Source of the DNA: Cyclobacteriaceae bacterium
GTDB taxonomy: Bacteria > Bacteroidota > Bacteroidia > Cytophagales > Cyclobacteriaceae
DNA: 64,000 nt
Direction of reading: 5' to 3'
Assembly: GCA_023151255.1 (NCBI GenBank)
Contig: JAKLJG010000006.1
Span: 62,001 to 126,000, forward strand
In this document: positions 34,572-43,201 of the stretch, piece by piece
Numbering within the stretch: the first letter of the stretch is position 1
How the letters are laid out: the number at the start of each line of letters is the position of its first letter
Program-made: the position numbers and the translations under genes
The notes under the pieces: generated by a model
Told to the model about the DNA's origin: nothing
Seen by the model: the letters and a program-made list of their open reading frames with translations, nothing else
Database searches by the model: none

Positions 34572-35762
34572 TTACACCCGGTTAATCAAAAAGAATGGCG
34601 GTATTTTTAGCTTACCTTCTATGATTAGACTAACCATTTCACCCAGGGCGGGCCCGTGTTTAAAGCCGTGCCCGGAGCCCCCGCCAAGAAAGAGTATGTT
34701 ATCAACTTCGGGGTGCTGATCGAAAAGAAAATTTCCATCTGGTGAGTTTTCGTAGGGGCAAACGCGGTTTTCTACCAAAGGGGCTTTGGCTAAGTCGGGA
34801 AAGCGGTGGGCAATAAATTTTCTGGCCTTTTCCAATACGGTTGTGTTATATATACGGTCGCCTGTTGACGGATGAAAGGGTTCACCACGTTCGTCTACAC
34901 CAATTTTAAAGCCCCTGTAGTTGTTTCCGGGTATGCCGTAGTAAAAATTTTTTCCATCAACATCCACCCACACCGGAAACTTATCGAATTGGTCGGCTTG
35001 GGTTTCGGGCACACCAAAGTAATAAACCTCTTGTTTGGAGCATGTAATTATGTTGCTCAGGATTTCTGGGAACAGGTAACCCAGCCATGATCCGCACGCA
35101 AAAATAAATCGGTTGGCTTTGAGTGTATTACCGTTTGCCAGCAGGATGTATTCCAGTCTTCCGTTTAGTATTTTACCGGGTTGCACTACGGATTGGAGGT
35201 ACTGTCCTCCTTCATTAAGAAAAGCCCTGAAAACAGCCTGGCAGGCTTCTCGGGCGCGCAGGCATCCTCCGTACTGATCAAGGTAGGCATGGTGCAAATC
35301 TCCGGTGTTGAGGATGGGGTACCGTTTGTTCAGTTCATCGGTGCTTAGCTTTTCATACTCCATACCGTGGGCTTTAGCAAAAGGTACGGAGTCTTCAACC
35401 AGGGGTGTGTGTTCGTCATAACAAAACCACAGCACGCCTTTATTTTGAAATAACTTTGTTTTCCATTGTTGCTCGTTTTCTTTCCATAGTTGCAGGGCCC
35501 GTACATTCAGGTTGAAGTAAAATTGGTTGCCTCCATAGGTTGAGCGGATAACCCGTGTTTCATCGCCCGAACTACTGCGTGAATTACCGGGCCCCCAGGC
35601 ATCAAGCAAGGTTACTTCAAAACCCGCCCGGAGCAGGTACAAGGCTGTCCATCCGCCAAATGCCCCTGCGCCAATTACAACAACGCGGCTGCCTTTTTTT
35701 AGTGGTTCAATGGCTTTGCCTTCGTTTTTATTGTATACCGGAGCAAAGGTGTTTGTGCTCAT
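34572..35762 (-). CDS. FAD-dependent oxidase, SolA/sarcosine oxidase-like
   Basis: A 396-residue flavoprotein with the ADP-binding motif VVVIGAGAFGGWTALYLLRAG and the family motif SRSSSGDETRVIRSTYGG that follows it. Later segments include FIFACGSWLG and GGSGHGFKHGPALG, where the glycine-histidine motif lies near the flavin. These match the monomeric sarcosine oxidase and N-methyltryptophan oxidase family, which oxidise small secondary amines. The exact substrate is unknown. The gene is 9 bases upstream of pyrE on the same strand, so it may be read with it. Confidence 0.85.
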   Translation of the reverse strand: MSTNTFAPVYNKNEGKAIEPLKKGSRVVVIGAGAFGGWTALYLLRAGFEVTLLDAWGPGNSRSSSGDETRVIRSTYGGNQFYFNLNVRALQLWKENEQQWKTKLFQNKGVLWFCYDEHTPLVEDSVPFAKAHGMEYEKLSTDELNKRYPILNTGDLHHAYLDQYGGCLRAREACQAVFRAFLNEGGQYLQSVVQPGKILNGRLEYILLANGNTLKANRFIFACGSWLGYLFPEILSNIITCSKQEVYYFGVPETQADQFDKFPVWVDVDGKNFYYGIPGNNYRGFKIGVDERGEPFHPSTGDRIYNTTVLEKARKFIAHRFPDLAKAPLVENRVCPYENSPDGNFLFDQHPEVDNILFLGGGSGHGFKHGPALGEMVSLIIEGKLKIPPFFLINRV

Positions 35763-35771
35763 GGGTTAAGG

Positions 35772-36419
35772 TTATTTCCAGCCGGATGGATCAAACCGCC
35801 AGGCCTTTAGCGATACCAGTTGGTCAGGTGTAATATACCCGGTTTCAACGGCAACGGTAAGTAAGTGACTGAAATCACTCAGGCTTACCAGCGAGACATT
35901 GGCATTGTAAAAATTACTTTGTGCGATATCGAACCCATAGGTAAAGATTGAAACCATACCCAAAACCTCAGCTCCTGCTTTGCGTAACGCCTCCACAGCT
36001 TTTAATGAACTTCCTCCGGTTGAAACCAGATCCTCCACAACCACAATTTTCTGTTTTGGATTGATCCGGCCTTCAATGAGGTTCTCAAGCCCATGATCTT
36101 TGGGTGATGATCGCACATAGGCAAAGGGCAGGTTTAATGCATCAGCCACCAGGGCGCCCTGGGGTATGCCGGCTGTAGCTACCCCGGCAATGGCATCCGT
36201 AGCCGGATAATTTTCACGGATAACGTTAACCAGGCTTTCTTTTATCAGGTTGCGCACCTGCGGGTAGGATAACGAAACGCGGTTATCGCAGTAAATGGGA
36301 GATTTGATTCCGGAGGCCCAGGTAAATGGTTTTTCTGTATTCAGTTTAATAGCTTCAATGTTAAGTAACTGCAAGGCAATTGCAGATGCTGTGTCGTGCT
36401 GCACTTTTAGTATAGGCAT
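35772..36419 (-). CDS. pyrE: Orotate phosphoribosyltransferase
   Basis: Converts orotate and PRPP to orotidine 5'-phosphate in pyrimidine synthesis. 215 residues, the usual length. It has the PRPP-binding motif VVVEDLVSTGGSSLKAVEAL and family markers TWASGIKSPIYCDNR and FAYVRSSPKDHG. The start is MPILKVQHDTASA at 36419. A divergent Nudix gene begins 138 bases away. The gene pair pyrE/Nudix/coaD is common in Bacteroidota genomes. Confidence 0.95.
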   Translation of the reverse strand: MPILKVQHDTASAIALQLLNIEAIKLNTEKPFTWASGIKSPIYCDNRVSLSYPQVRNLIKESLVNVIRENYPATDAIAGVATAGIPQGALVADALNLPFAYVRSSPKDHGLENLIEGRINPKQKIVVVEDLVSTGGSSLKAVEALRKAGAEVLGMVSIFTYGFDIAQSNFYNANVSLVSLSDFSHLLTVAVETGYITPDQLVSLKAWRFDPSGWK

Positions 36420-36446
36420 AAATAAATTTTAAAACCCGAAAATCAG

Positions 36447-36458
36447 CGAAAGCTTTCG
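36447..36458. promoter_or_regulatory. 12-base palindrome between pyrE and Nudix gene
   Basis: CGAAAGCTTTCG is a perfect 12-base palindrome, 28 bases upstream of the pyrE start, in the shared intergenic region. Flanking GAAAA and TTTTC extend the symmetry with an interruption. An operator or a chance palindrome; not decidable by eye. Confidence 0.3.
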
Positions 36459-36497
36459 TTTTCCCAATATGTAGCCCAAAAAACTTCAAATGGGGCT

Positions 36498-36561
36498 TGC
36501 CGGCATGAAAAATATTTATTCTTTTGCACACATGGATACCTGTTATTAACTGCCGGCATGA
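36498..36561 (+). repeat. 11-base direct repeat overlapping the Nudix start
   Basis: TGCCGGCATGA occurs at 36498-36508 and again at 36551-36561, the second copy holding the start codon. The first copy opens a possible 14-codon peptide (ATG at 36504, TAA 36546-36548) that ends just upstream of the gene. It might be a leader peptide or chance. Confidence 0.3.
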
Positions 36562-37241
36562 TTTTATTCGTCAACGACATACCCGTAAGGATTTACAAGG
36601 TTGATGAAACTCCATATGCCGGACATTTCACCCACAGCATTGACGCCTCCAAAGAACTGATTACACAGGCCAAACTGAATCATCATGTTTGGGTTAAAAA
36701 TGTAAAGGAAGCCGAACTTGATCTGTTATTTACTTTCTTAAATGCTAAAGTGCCGTTTGGTTTATTATCGCTGCACATTTCGGCAACCGATTACGCGAGG
36801 GTTAAAACCTACCTTCGCAGCAAGTTCAGCATAATTAAAGCTGCAGGCGGACTGGTGAGGAAAAAGGATAAATTCCTGATGATTTACCGCATGAAAAAAT
36901 GGGATTTGCCCAAAGGCAAGAAGGAGAAGGGTGAACGATATAAACAAACTGCCGTGCGCGAGGTGGAGGAAGAGTGCAACATCAGCGTAAAAATCGGGCC
37001 TAAAATCTGCACGACCTGGCACACCTATACTATGAATCGCAAAGCCATGCTGAAGAAAACCCGGTGGTATGTTATGGATCTGACGGACGATTCCAAAATG
37101 AAGCCGGCCGGCCAGGAGGATATTGAAGAACTTCGCTGGATGAATCCCAAAGAAGTCTATCATGCGCTTGAGCATTCCTACAAATCTATCCGCTACGTGT
37201 TTGAGCGGTACTATGAACTGGCCGAACTAAAGGCAGTTTAA
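36558..37241 (+). CDS. Nudix hydrolase with Bacteroidota-type N-domain
   Basis: A 227-residue protein. The C-terminal half is a Nudix domain with the box GKKEKGERYKQTAVREVEEEC, where REVEE supplies the metal-binding glutamates; it would hydrolyse a nucleoside diphosphate linked to another group. The N-terminal 100 residues are not the usual Nudix core and probably form a separate domain. The substrate is unknown. The stop overlaps the stop of the convergent coaD gene on TTAA. Confidence 0.88.
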   Translation: MILFVNDIPVRIYKVDETPYAGHFTHSIDASKELITQAKLNHHVWVKNVKEAELDLLFTFLNAKVPFGLLSLHISATDYARVKTYLRSKFSIIKAAGGLVRKKDKFLMIYRMKKWDLPKGKKEKGERYKQTAVREVEEECNISVKIGPKICTTWHTYTMNRKAMLKKTRWYVMDLTDDSKMKPAGQEDIEELRWMNPKEVYHALEHSYKSIRYVFERYYELAELKAV

Positions 37242-37693
37242 AGTTTATAGGGCAGGAATCCCGAAATATCACCGCCATACCTATGTACTTCGCGGATAAT
37301 AGATGAACTAATCCAGGCAAATTCGGGTGAGGTAATTAAAAATACAGATTCCAGTTCCTGAAACAGTTGTCGGTTAATTTGCGAAATGCTGTTTTCGTAC
37401 TCAAAATCGGTGGTGTTGCGCAGGCCGCGCAGCAGGTACTTGGCCCGATGCTTGCGGGCAAATTCGGCTGTCAGTTCGGCATAGGTGTGTACCGAAATAT
37501 TCGGATATGCACTGAACGTTTGTTTTATGTGTTCCACCATTTCATCGATGGCAAAATACCGCACACTTTTACCGCTGTTGTACCCGATGGCAATAATGAT
37601 TTCATCAAAAAGCTTCAGGCCCCGGAGAACAATATCTTCATGCCCTTTTGTAAATGGATCAAAAGAGCCCGGAAACAGTGCGATGCGTTTCAT
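37238..37693 (-). CDS. coaD: Phosphopantetheine adenylyltransferase
   Basis: Fourth step of CoA synthesis: adds AMP to 4'-phosphopantetheine. 151 residues, slightly short of the usual 160. Motifs are LFPGSFDPFTKGHEDIV (nucleotide-binding (H/T)xGH) and WISSSIIREVHRYGGD near the end, plus LLRGLRNTTDFEYE. It is convergent with the Nudix gene and lies 48 bases after a DUF3822 gene, a frequent neighbour. With the pan operon 4 kb away, most CoA genes of the window are covered. Confidence 0.95.
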   Translation of the reverse strand: MKRIALFPGSFDPFTKGHEDIVLRGLKLFDEIIIAIGYNSGKSVRYFAIDEMVEHIKQTFSAYPNISVHTYAELTAEFARKHRAKYLLRGLRNTTDFEYENSISQINRQLFQELESVFLITSPEFAWISSSIIREVHRYGGDISGFLPYKL

Positions 37694-37741
37694 GGTGCAG
37701 CAGTTGTGGCAGTATAAAGATTGGCAAATAGCATGGCATTA

Positions 37742-38635
37742 TCAACCCTGGCGGCACAGGTAAATGCCATATAAATCCAGAAAGTGCTGTTCCTGAATTT
37801 CATCGAAAAGGTATCCAAAGCGAAGAAAATCAGGACGCCCGCCATAGGTTACGTTGTTAATGTACTTATAAAACTCGTGGTAGTGTGGTGAGTTTTTGCC
37901 GATGTAGCCCCACATCAGCACTTCGCTGGTTTTCTGGTCCATCCCCAGCAATTTCATCACCAGCATAATATACTTTACATAATCAGAGAAATTCTGAATG
38001 GCAAATTGGTTATAGAACCTGAGCGCATTATCCTGCACCGACAGAATATGCAGCTTAAACCGGTCAACATAAATGTAAAGGGGGTTATCCTGCCGGTTTT
38101 TTGCATGATGCAGCGTTGCCTCGATTAATGCGGCTGATTGATGCGTGTAAACGGGTTTATTATTGGCATAAACCGATTCGAGCCAACCTTTTAAATTTTT
38201 TGGCACAGCAAAAACGGTTACTGCCCGGCTGTGTGTAGGCACCGAATAGAGTAACTCTTCGTTTTCAAAATCAACTCTGGCATTAAACCGGAGGTAATCG
38301 CTTAAGGCGGTATCAACAAAAAGGGGCTCTGGTACTTGAACGAATTTCTGATTCTTAAGTGCGATGGTGATGGATTTCCAGAAGCCCGCCTGCAGCAAGG
38401 CATGGCTATCGAACAGGCTATCGAGGGCGGCCCGCAAGTCGGAGGGAGAACTTATGGCAGGAAGCACATAGTCTTCCAGGTAAAGCACACGGTTATCGGT
38501 ATGATCAACAATAAGCGCCTGGAAGTCGCGGCTGCCGATGTTGATCAGCAGGTGGTAGTGATGAATGTTTTCTTCGTCAAAACGCTCATCCTTTATTTTT
38601 TTAATCAGCTTATATTGAGCAACGCTGGCTTGCAA
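37742..38635 (-). CDS. DUF3822 family protein
   Basis: A 297-residue cytoplasmic protein of the DUF3822 family, which is often found next to coaD in Bacteroidota and has an actin-like ASKHA fold of unknown function. Seen in the sequence: YHLLINIGSRDFQALIVD at the start, RFNARVDFENEELLYSVPT, and PLYIYVDRFKLHILSV. No RsmD gene, which often joins this pair, is found between. The start is only 1 base from the stop of the gene upstream, so they may be one transcript. Confidence 0.82.
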   Translation of the reverse strand: MQASVAQYKLIKKIKDERFDEENIHHYHLLINIGSRDFQALIVDHTDNRVLYLEDYVLPAISSPSDLRAALDSLFDSHALLQAGFWKSITIALKNQKFVQVPEPLFVDTALSDYLRFNARVDFENEELLYSVPTHSRAVTVFAVPKNLKGWLESVYANNKPVYTHQSAALIEATLHHAKNRQDNPLYIYVDRFKLHILSVQDNALRFYNQFAIQNFSDYVKYIMLVMKLLGMDQKTSEVLMWGYIGKNSPHYHEFYKYINNVTYGGRPDFLRFGYLFDEIQEQHFLDLYGIYLCRQG

Positions 38636-38636
38636 G

Positions 38637-39449
38637 TTACTCCCAGTTTCCGGCCGTGGTTACATCGGTTCTTGAGCCGAAGCGCAAGGGCTTTCGGTTC
38701 TTTGCTTCGTTGGTTTCTTTCCGGTCGGGATTGATGGGGGCCGGATCCTTCACTTCAATAACCCAAACTTTTATACCGCTCCGGTCAATGGTTCCTGTAA
38801 AAATATCGAACGTCTTATCAGAGCCAGGTACTTTGCTCAGGTTTTTGATATCTACATTTGGATTAAGCTGGTAATCCCAGAAACTAATCAGGTTTTGTCC
38901 TTTGGAAACCCTGTCGCCCGATTTTACCGGAGCCAAAGAGGATACGGTTCCTTTTTCTAGGAAGCTGTACTCTTCAACACGGTCGCTGCCATCTCTGCGC
39001 AGTGAATACGATTTTTTCCCTTTTACCACAAAATCGCCAACATTAACCGCAAAACCTAAAAAGGTGCCGTTGTCAGCAGCATTGACTGAGTAGGTTTTCT
39101 TAAAAATCTTATCCTTTGCCGAGATGAAGCCGAGGGTATCGACAAAAACTTTAACGCAATCTACCCCGTAGCTGGCTTCTTTAATCACTTCTCTTCGTTG
39201 CAGAATAGGAACCTCAGCTGTTTCAATGAAATTAATTAATGAATCCCAATTGCTGGTGTAACGCCTGTTTTGTTCAAGAAACACCTTTTGAGCCTCACGG
39301 ATTACCGATAGTTTGTCGATAATTTGCTGTTCAGTGGCTTTGATATTTTCGGTTTCTTCAATGGTGGTGGCAATACTGTTATAGAGGTAGTATGCGAGGG
39401 CGAGCGAGGCAATAAACAAAACGATCGCAACAATTTTGGTCAGGTTCAT
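38637..39449 (-). CDS. Membrane-anchored protein of unknown function
   Basis: A 270-residue protein with one N-terminal membrane helix (about residues 4-22, TKIVAIVLFIASLALAYYL), then a helical stretch (about 30-65) with QKVFLEQNRRYTSNWDSL, and a mainly beta periplasmic domain. The early helix-loop layout recalls pilin-like or secreted anchored proteins, but no cleavage motif is seen. The gene lies directly upstream of DUF3822 and coaD on the same strand. I do not recognise the family. Confidence 0.65.
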   Translation of the reverse strand: MNLTKIVAIVLFIASLALAYYLYNSIATTIEETENIKATEQQIIDKLSVIREAQKVFLEQNRRYTSNWDSLINFIETAEVPILQRREVIKEASYGVDCVKVFVDTLGFISAKDKIFKKTYSVNAADNGTFLGFAVNVGDFVVKGKKSYSLRRDGSDRVEEYSFLEKGTVSSLAPVKSGDRVSKGQNLISFWDYQLNPNVDIKNLSKVPGSDKTFDIFTGTIDRSGIKVWVIEVKDPAPINPDRKETNEAKNRKPLRFGSRTDVTTAGNWE

Positions 39450-39521
39450 TTTCGAAGGTTTAAGGCCACAAGTATAGGTATTTTACAAGGTAAAAAACAA
39501 GGCAAAACCGGGTTTACGGCT

Positions 39522-39998
39522 TTAAATTCTGAAAAATCCGGTCAATTTTTTCAAGTCATCGGCCTTGCGGCAAAAACTAAAAATTCCGTGCTTTTCGGCA
39601 GCCGGAATGGCTTGGATTTCAGGCCATGATAAAAAGGTAACTTCGCTTATAATTTGGGTGCCGGCCTCCATTTCCGGATCGCTTCCCTTGACCAATAAGC
39701 CCCCGGTTTTACGGGTAAAGAAAAATAACTCAACTGCATGCAGGGGATGGTGAACATACTCACACACGAATTGCAGGTGTGCCACCTGTACGGTTAAGCC
39801 TGTTTCTTCTGCGATTTCGCGAATCAGGACATCGGTAACGGATTGCCCGTATTCAACACCCCCGCCCGGTGGCGACCAAAAATTATGGGCATGTAACCCC
39901 TGGTGATTAACCATCAGGAGCCGGTCATCATCCCAGCATAAGCCACATACGCGCAGGCGTAGCCGGTTTCCAAATTTTTCTGCTATATCCTGTGTCAT
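39522..39998 (-). CDS. Nudix hydrolase with an altered Nudix box
   Basis: A 158-residue Nudix protein. The box is PGGGVEYGQSVTDVLIREIAEETGL. The metal-binding REIAEE part is intact, but the first glutamate of the motif (normally Gly-Glu before the helix) is a glutamine here (YGQ). This position is not the core metal site, so activity is still possible. The N-terminal strand RLRVCGLCWDDDRLLMVNHQ is typical. The substrate is unknown. It is divergent from the DUF1573 gene. Confidence 0.85.
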   Translation of the reverse strand: MTQDIAEKFGNRLRLRVCGLCWDDDRLLMVNHQGLHAHNFWSPPGGGVEYGQSVTDVLIREIAEETGLTVQVAHLQFVCEYVHHPLHAVELFFFTRKTGGLLVKGSDPEMEAGTQIISEVTFLSWPEIQAIPAAEKHGIFSFCRKADDLKKLTGFFRI

Positions 39999-40089
39999 TT
40001 TGGGTTACCAGTTTGCAATCAGGCTAATGGATGTTGCCCATCAGGGTAAATTTTATGAACGCCCGTGGCTTAATTATTGTTGATATCGG

Positions 40090-40097
40090 TAAATTTG
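40090..40097 (+). promoter_or_regulatory. Putative -7 element TAnnTTTG
   Basis: TAAATTTG matches the Bacteroidota -7 element 14 bases before the ATG at 40112. The leader would be very short. No good -33 element is seen. Confidence 0.35.
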
Positions 40098-40111
40098 TTA
40101 AAAATAAGCGT

Positions 40112-40510
40112 ATGAAAAACTTTCTGATTCTTTTATTGATGGCTATACTGGCCTATCCGGTACTTGCCCAGGATGCTCAAAAGGCTAAGGGACCGGTGCT
40201 CACCCTGGAGAAGTCCGCCCATGATTTTGGCGATATTCAGCAAGGCGAAATTGTTGAGCATGTATTTAAGTTTACAAACACCGGTACTGAGCCTTTAATT
40301 ATTACCAACGTGCAAGCCAGTTGTGGTTGTACTACCCCTCAATGGACTAAGGAGCCGGTGATGCCGGGTGGAAAAGGTGAAATTAAGGTTGGGTTTAATA
40401 GTGCCGGCCGCATGGGCATCCAGTCGAAATCGTTGCCCGTAATTTCAAATGCTGTGAACGATGTGGTTATCAATTTTACCACAAACGTGTTGCCCAAAAA
40501 TCCTCAATAA
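40112..40510 (+). CDS. Secreted DUF1573 protein
   Basis: A 132-residue exported protein: signal peptide (cleavage near PVLAQ) and one DUF1573 domain with an immunoglobulin-like beta-fold. The family motifs are HDFGDIQQGEIVEHVFKFTN and VQASCGCTTPQW, then GKGEIKVGFNS. I chose the ATG at 40112; an ATG at 40031 would add 27 residues and hide the signal peptide. Members are abundant in Bacteroidota and possibly support the cell envelope; no activity is proven. A terminator follows. Confidence 0.88.
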   Translation: MKNFLILLLMAILAYPVLAQDAQKAKGPVLTLEKSAHDFGDIQQGEIVEHVFKFTNTGTEPLIITNVQASCGCTTPQWTKEPVMPGGKGEIKVGFNSAGRMGIQSKSLPVISNAVNDVVINFTTNVLPKNPQ

Positions 40511-40534
40511 ATAAAGTTTAATACGATGGACCAG

Positions 40535-40562
40535 AGCCATTCCTTAGCCGGAATGGCTTTTT
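40535..40562 (+). terminator. Intrinsic terminator of the DUF1573 gene
   Basis: AGCCATTCC at 40535-40543 pairs with GGAATGGCT at 40550-40558 around TTAGCC, followed by TTTT. The convergent DUF423 stop codon lies in its loop. No T-run follows on the other strand. Confidence 0.88.
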
Positions 40563-40933
40563 GATTTCCCTATACCGATTAGCAGCAGAAGCCACCCGAT
40601 TATAAAAAGTACCCCACCAAGTGGGGTAACAAAAGCAAGCCATGAATACCCTGTAAAACAAAGCGCGTACAGGCTGCCGCTAAACAACAGGATACCCAAA
40701 GTAAAGCCAACAGCAGAAAGACGCAGGTAAGCCGATTGATAAAGAGATTGTGCGATGCCGGTAAAGAGCAAAGCCAGGGTGTGATAAAACTGGTAACGCA
40801 CGGCCAGTTCAAATGTTTCAAGCCGACCGCTTTCCAGCAGCATGGGCTTAAGTGCGTGCGCTCCAAATGCTCCGAGTGCAACGGCCAGCATACCCGTAAC
40901 TGCTCCGGTGATTATAGCAGTTTTTTGGTTCAT
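40544..40933 (-). CDS. DUF423 small membrane protein
   Basis: A 129-residue inner-membrane protein of the DUF423 (YgdD) family with about four hydrophobic helices. The family start is GAVTGMLAVALGAFGAHALK, followed by FELAVRYQFYHTLALL. The function is unknown in any species. It overlaps the YggS gene by 4 bases, so the two are co-translated. The stop codon lies in the loop of the terminator of the convergent DUF1573 gene. Confidence 0.88.
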   Translation of the reverse strand: MNQKTAIITGAVTGMLAVALGAFGAHALKPMLLESGRLETFELAVRYQFYHTLALLFTGIAQSLYQSAYLRLSAVGFTLGILLFSGSLYALCFTGYSWLAFVTPLGGVLFIIGWLLLLIGIGKSKSHSG

Positions 40934-41598
40934 GGTTTTCGTTCACCAAATATAGCCGAACCAATCCGAACCATAGTGCTTCCTTCCTCAATGGCAATTA
41001 CGTAATCATGGCTCATGCCCATGGAGAGTTCATGCATTTCGATACGACCCGGAACAGTGAACCTTTTTAACTTTTCTGATAAAAGCCGTAAGCCTTTAAA
41101 TTCTTCCCGGATTTTAGCGGCATCATCTGTAAGTGTTGCCATACCCATTAATCCGGATATTTTGACGTGATTAAGGTTGTCTATAACAGGATTCTTGAGT
41201 ATTTCTTCTACTTCGGTTTGTGAAAGTCCAAACTTTGTTTCTTCGCTGGCAATATGTATTTGCAGCAACACCGGTATAACCCGGCCATAACGCTGAGCCT
41301 GCTTGTTAATTTCCTGCAGTAACTTCAGGCTGTCAACCGAGTGGATGAGGCTTACAAACGGGGCAATGTATTTTACTTTATTGGTTTGTAAATGGCCAAT
41401 CATGTGCCATTCAATGTCTTTGGGAAGAGCCTGGTATTTGGGCACCAATTCCTGCACTTTATTTTCGCCAAAACAGCGTTGCCCAAACCGGTAAACTTCC
41501 AGCACACGCTCAGGTGGCTGGGTTTTGCTTACTGCAATAAGCTTTACGTTTGCAGGTATTGTAGCCCGTAATTCGCGGATGTTATTTTTACCCTCCAT
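40930..41598 (-). CDS. YggS-type pyridoxal phosphate homeostasis protein
   Basis: A 222-residue PLP-binding protein of the YggS/PROSC family, which binds PLP without catalysing a reaction and keeps vitamin B6 and amino acid pools balanced. The PLP lysine is in KLIAVSKTQ (about residue 25); other motifs are FGENKVQELVPK, WHMIGHLQTNK and SMGMSHDYVIAIEEGS. It is the first gene of a two-gene unit with DUF423 and is divergent from the GH3 gene, with 46 bases between. Confidence 0.92.
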   Translation of the reverse strand: MEGKNNIRELRATIPANVKLIAVSKTQPPERVLEVYRFGQRCFGENKVQELVPKYQALPKDIEWHMIGHLQTNKVKYIAPFVSLIHSVDSLKLLQEINKQAQRYGRVIPVLLQIHIASEETKFGLSQTEVEEILKNPVIDNLNHVKISGLMGMATLTDDAAKIREEFKGLRLLSEKLKRFTVPGRIEMHELSMGMSHDYVIAIEEGSTMVRIGSAIFGERKP

Positions 41599-41644
41599 TG
41601 CGTAATTTTAGCACCGCTAAAAAACAAAAAAACGGTGGCAACGC

Positions 41645-43201
41645 ATGGCAATTATCGGAAACTTGCTTAAAAAAGGAATACGGCTGCGGGAGATGATGGA
41701 GCAGGAGTACACCGCTCCGTTTGATTTGCAAAAACGCGAGTTGAAGGAGTTGCTGATGGCTGCCAACCAAACCGATTTTGGCAGGCACTACCAGTTTAAT
41801 GACATTCTAAGCGCCTTTCGTAAAGGACAATCCGATTTTTATAAACTGTATCGTTCTGTGGTGCCCATTCACGATTATAACAAAATTTACAACGAATGGT
41901 GGAAGTACGCGCTTCAAGGAAAAAAGAATATCTGTTGGCCCGGCCGGGTAAAATACTTTGCATTAAGTTCGGGCACCAGCGAAGCCACATCCAAGCACAT
42001 TCCGGTAACGAAGGATATGACGAAGGCCATTCAAAAGACAAGCATCCGGCAGATCCTTACTCTTTCTAAATATGATTTACCAAGCGAGTTTTTTACGTCC
42101 GGTATTCTGATGCTGGGCGGCAGCACCCATCTGCACAGAGTAGGTAATTATTTCGAAGGCGACCTGAGTGGTATTCAGGCGGCCAAACTGCCGTTTTGGT
42201 TTCAGCATTTTTACAAACCCGGTAAGAAGATAGCCCGTAACCGCAATTGGGAATCAAAATTGAATGAGATCGCCCGCAAAGCACCCGATTGGGATATTGG
42301 AATAATTGTTGGCGTGCCGGCCTGGCTGCAGATTATGATGGAGAAAATAATTGCTTACCATAAACTCAGCCACATACACGAGGTTTGGCCCAAAATGCAG
42401 GTATATGTACACGGAGGCGTTTCATTTGACCCGTACCGGAAGAGTTTTGAAAAGTTGCTGGGCAAGCCGATTTACTACATTGAAACTTACCTGGCGTCTG
42501 AGGGTTTTATTGCGTTTCAGGCTTACCCTAACTACAGGTCAATGCGCCTCGTACTAAACAATGGCATCTTTTATGAGTTTGTGCCGTTTGATGAACATAA
42601 TTTCGATGCAAACGGAGAGATTAAGCCAAATGCACAGGCCATCATGATTGATCAGGTTGTAGAAGGTAAGGAATATGCCTTGTTACTTTCAACTTGTGCG
42701 GGGGCCTGGCGGTACCTGCTTGGCGATGTGATCAAATTTGTTTCAGTGGACGAATCCGAGATTGTAATTACCGGCCGCACCAAACATTTTTTGAGTTTAT
42801 GCGGTGAGCACCTGTCGGTTGAAAATATGAACCGTGCAATCGAAATGGTTTCTAATGAACTGAATGTTGAAGTACCTGAGTTTACAGTGGCTGGGGTCCC
42901 ACACGATTCGTTATTTGCACACCATTGGTTTGTGGGATCCAATCAGCCGATCAATCCGCACCTGTTCAGGCAAAAGCTGGACGAGCGGCTAAAGGAGTTA
43001 AACGATGATTATGCGGTAGAGCGCAGTGCCGCCCTGAAAGAAATTAAGGTAGAGGTCCTTCCGGTTAAAACATTTTACGACTGGATGGAATCGAAAGGAA
43101 AGGTAGGTGGACAGAATAAATTTCCACGTGTAATGAAGGCTGCACAACTACACGAGTGGCAGCAGTTTATTCAAACCCACCGGCATGGAAATAATTATTA
43201 A
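41645..43201 (+). CDS. GH3 family acyl-adenylating enzyme
   Basis: A 518-residue protein of the GH3 family, known in plants for adding amino acids to auxin and jasmonate after forming acyl-adenylates. Bacteroidota carry homologues of unknown substrate. Seen: FALSSGTSEATSKHIPVT, the ATP-binding loop of the family, GILMLGGSTHLH, and WRYLLGDVIKFVS with the C-terminal ITGRTKHFLSLCGEHLS. No carrier protein gene is beside it. The 3' end overlaps the LysE-type exporter gene by 17 bases. Confidence 0.88.
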   Translation: MAIIGNLLKKGIRLREMMEQEYTAPFDLQKRELKELLMAANQTDFGRHYQFNDILSAFRKGQSDFYKLYRSVVPIHDYNKIYNEWWKYALQGKKNICWPGRVKYFALSSGTSEATSKHIPVTKDMTKAIQKTSIRQILTLSKYDLPSEFFTSGILMLGGSTHLHRVGNYFEGDLSGIQAAKLPFWFQHFYKPGKKIARNRNWESKLNEIARKAPDWDIGIIVGVPAWLQIMMEKIIAYHKLSHIHEVWPKMQVYVHGGVSFDPYRKSFEKLLGKPIYYIETYLASEGFIAFQAYPNYRSMRLVLNNGIFYEFVPFDEHNFDANGEIKPNAQAIMIDQVVEGKEYALLLSTCAGAWRYLLGDVIKFVSVDESEIVITGRTKHFLSLCGEHLSVENMNRAIEMVSNELNVEVPEFTVAGVPHDSLFAHHWFVGSNQPINPHLFRQKLDERLKELNDDYAVERSAALKEIKVEVLPVKTFYDWMESKGKVGGQNKFPRVMKAAQLHEWQQFIQTHRHGNNY

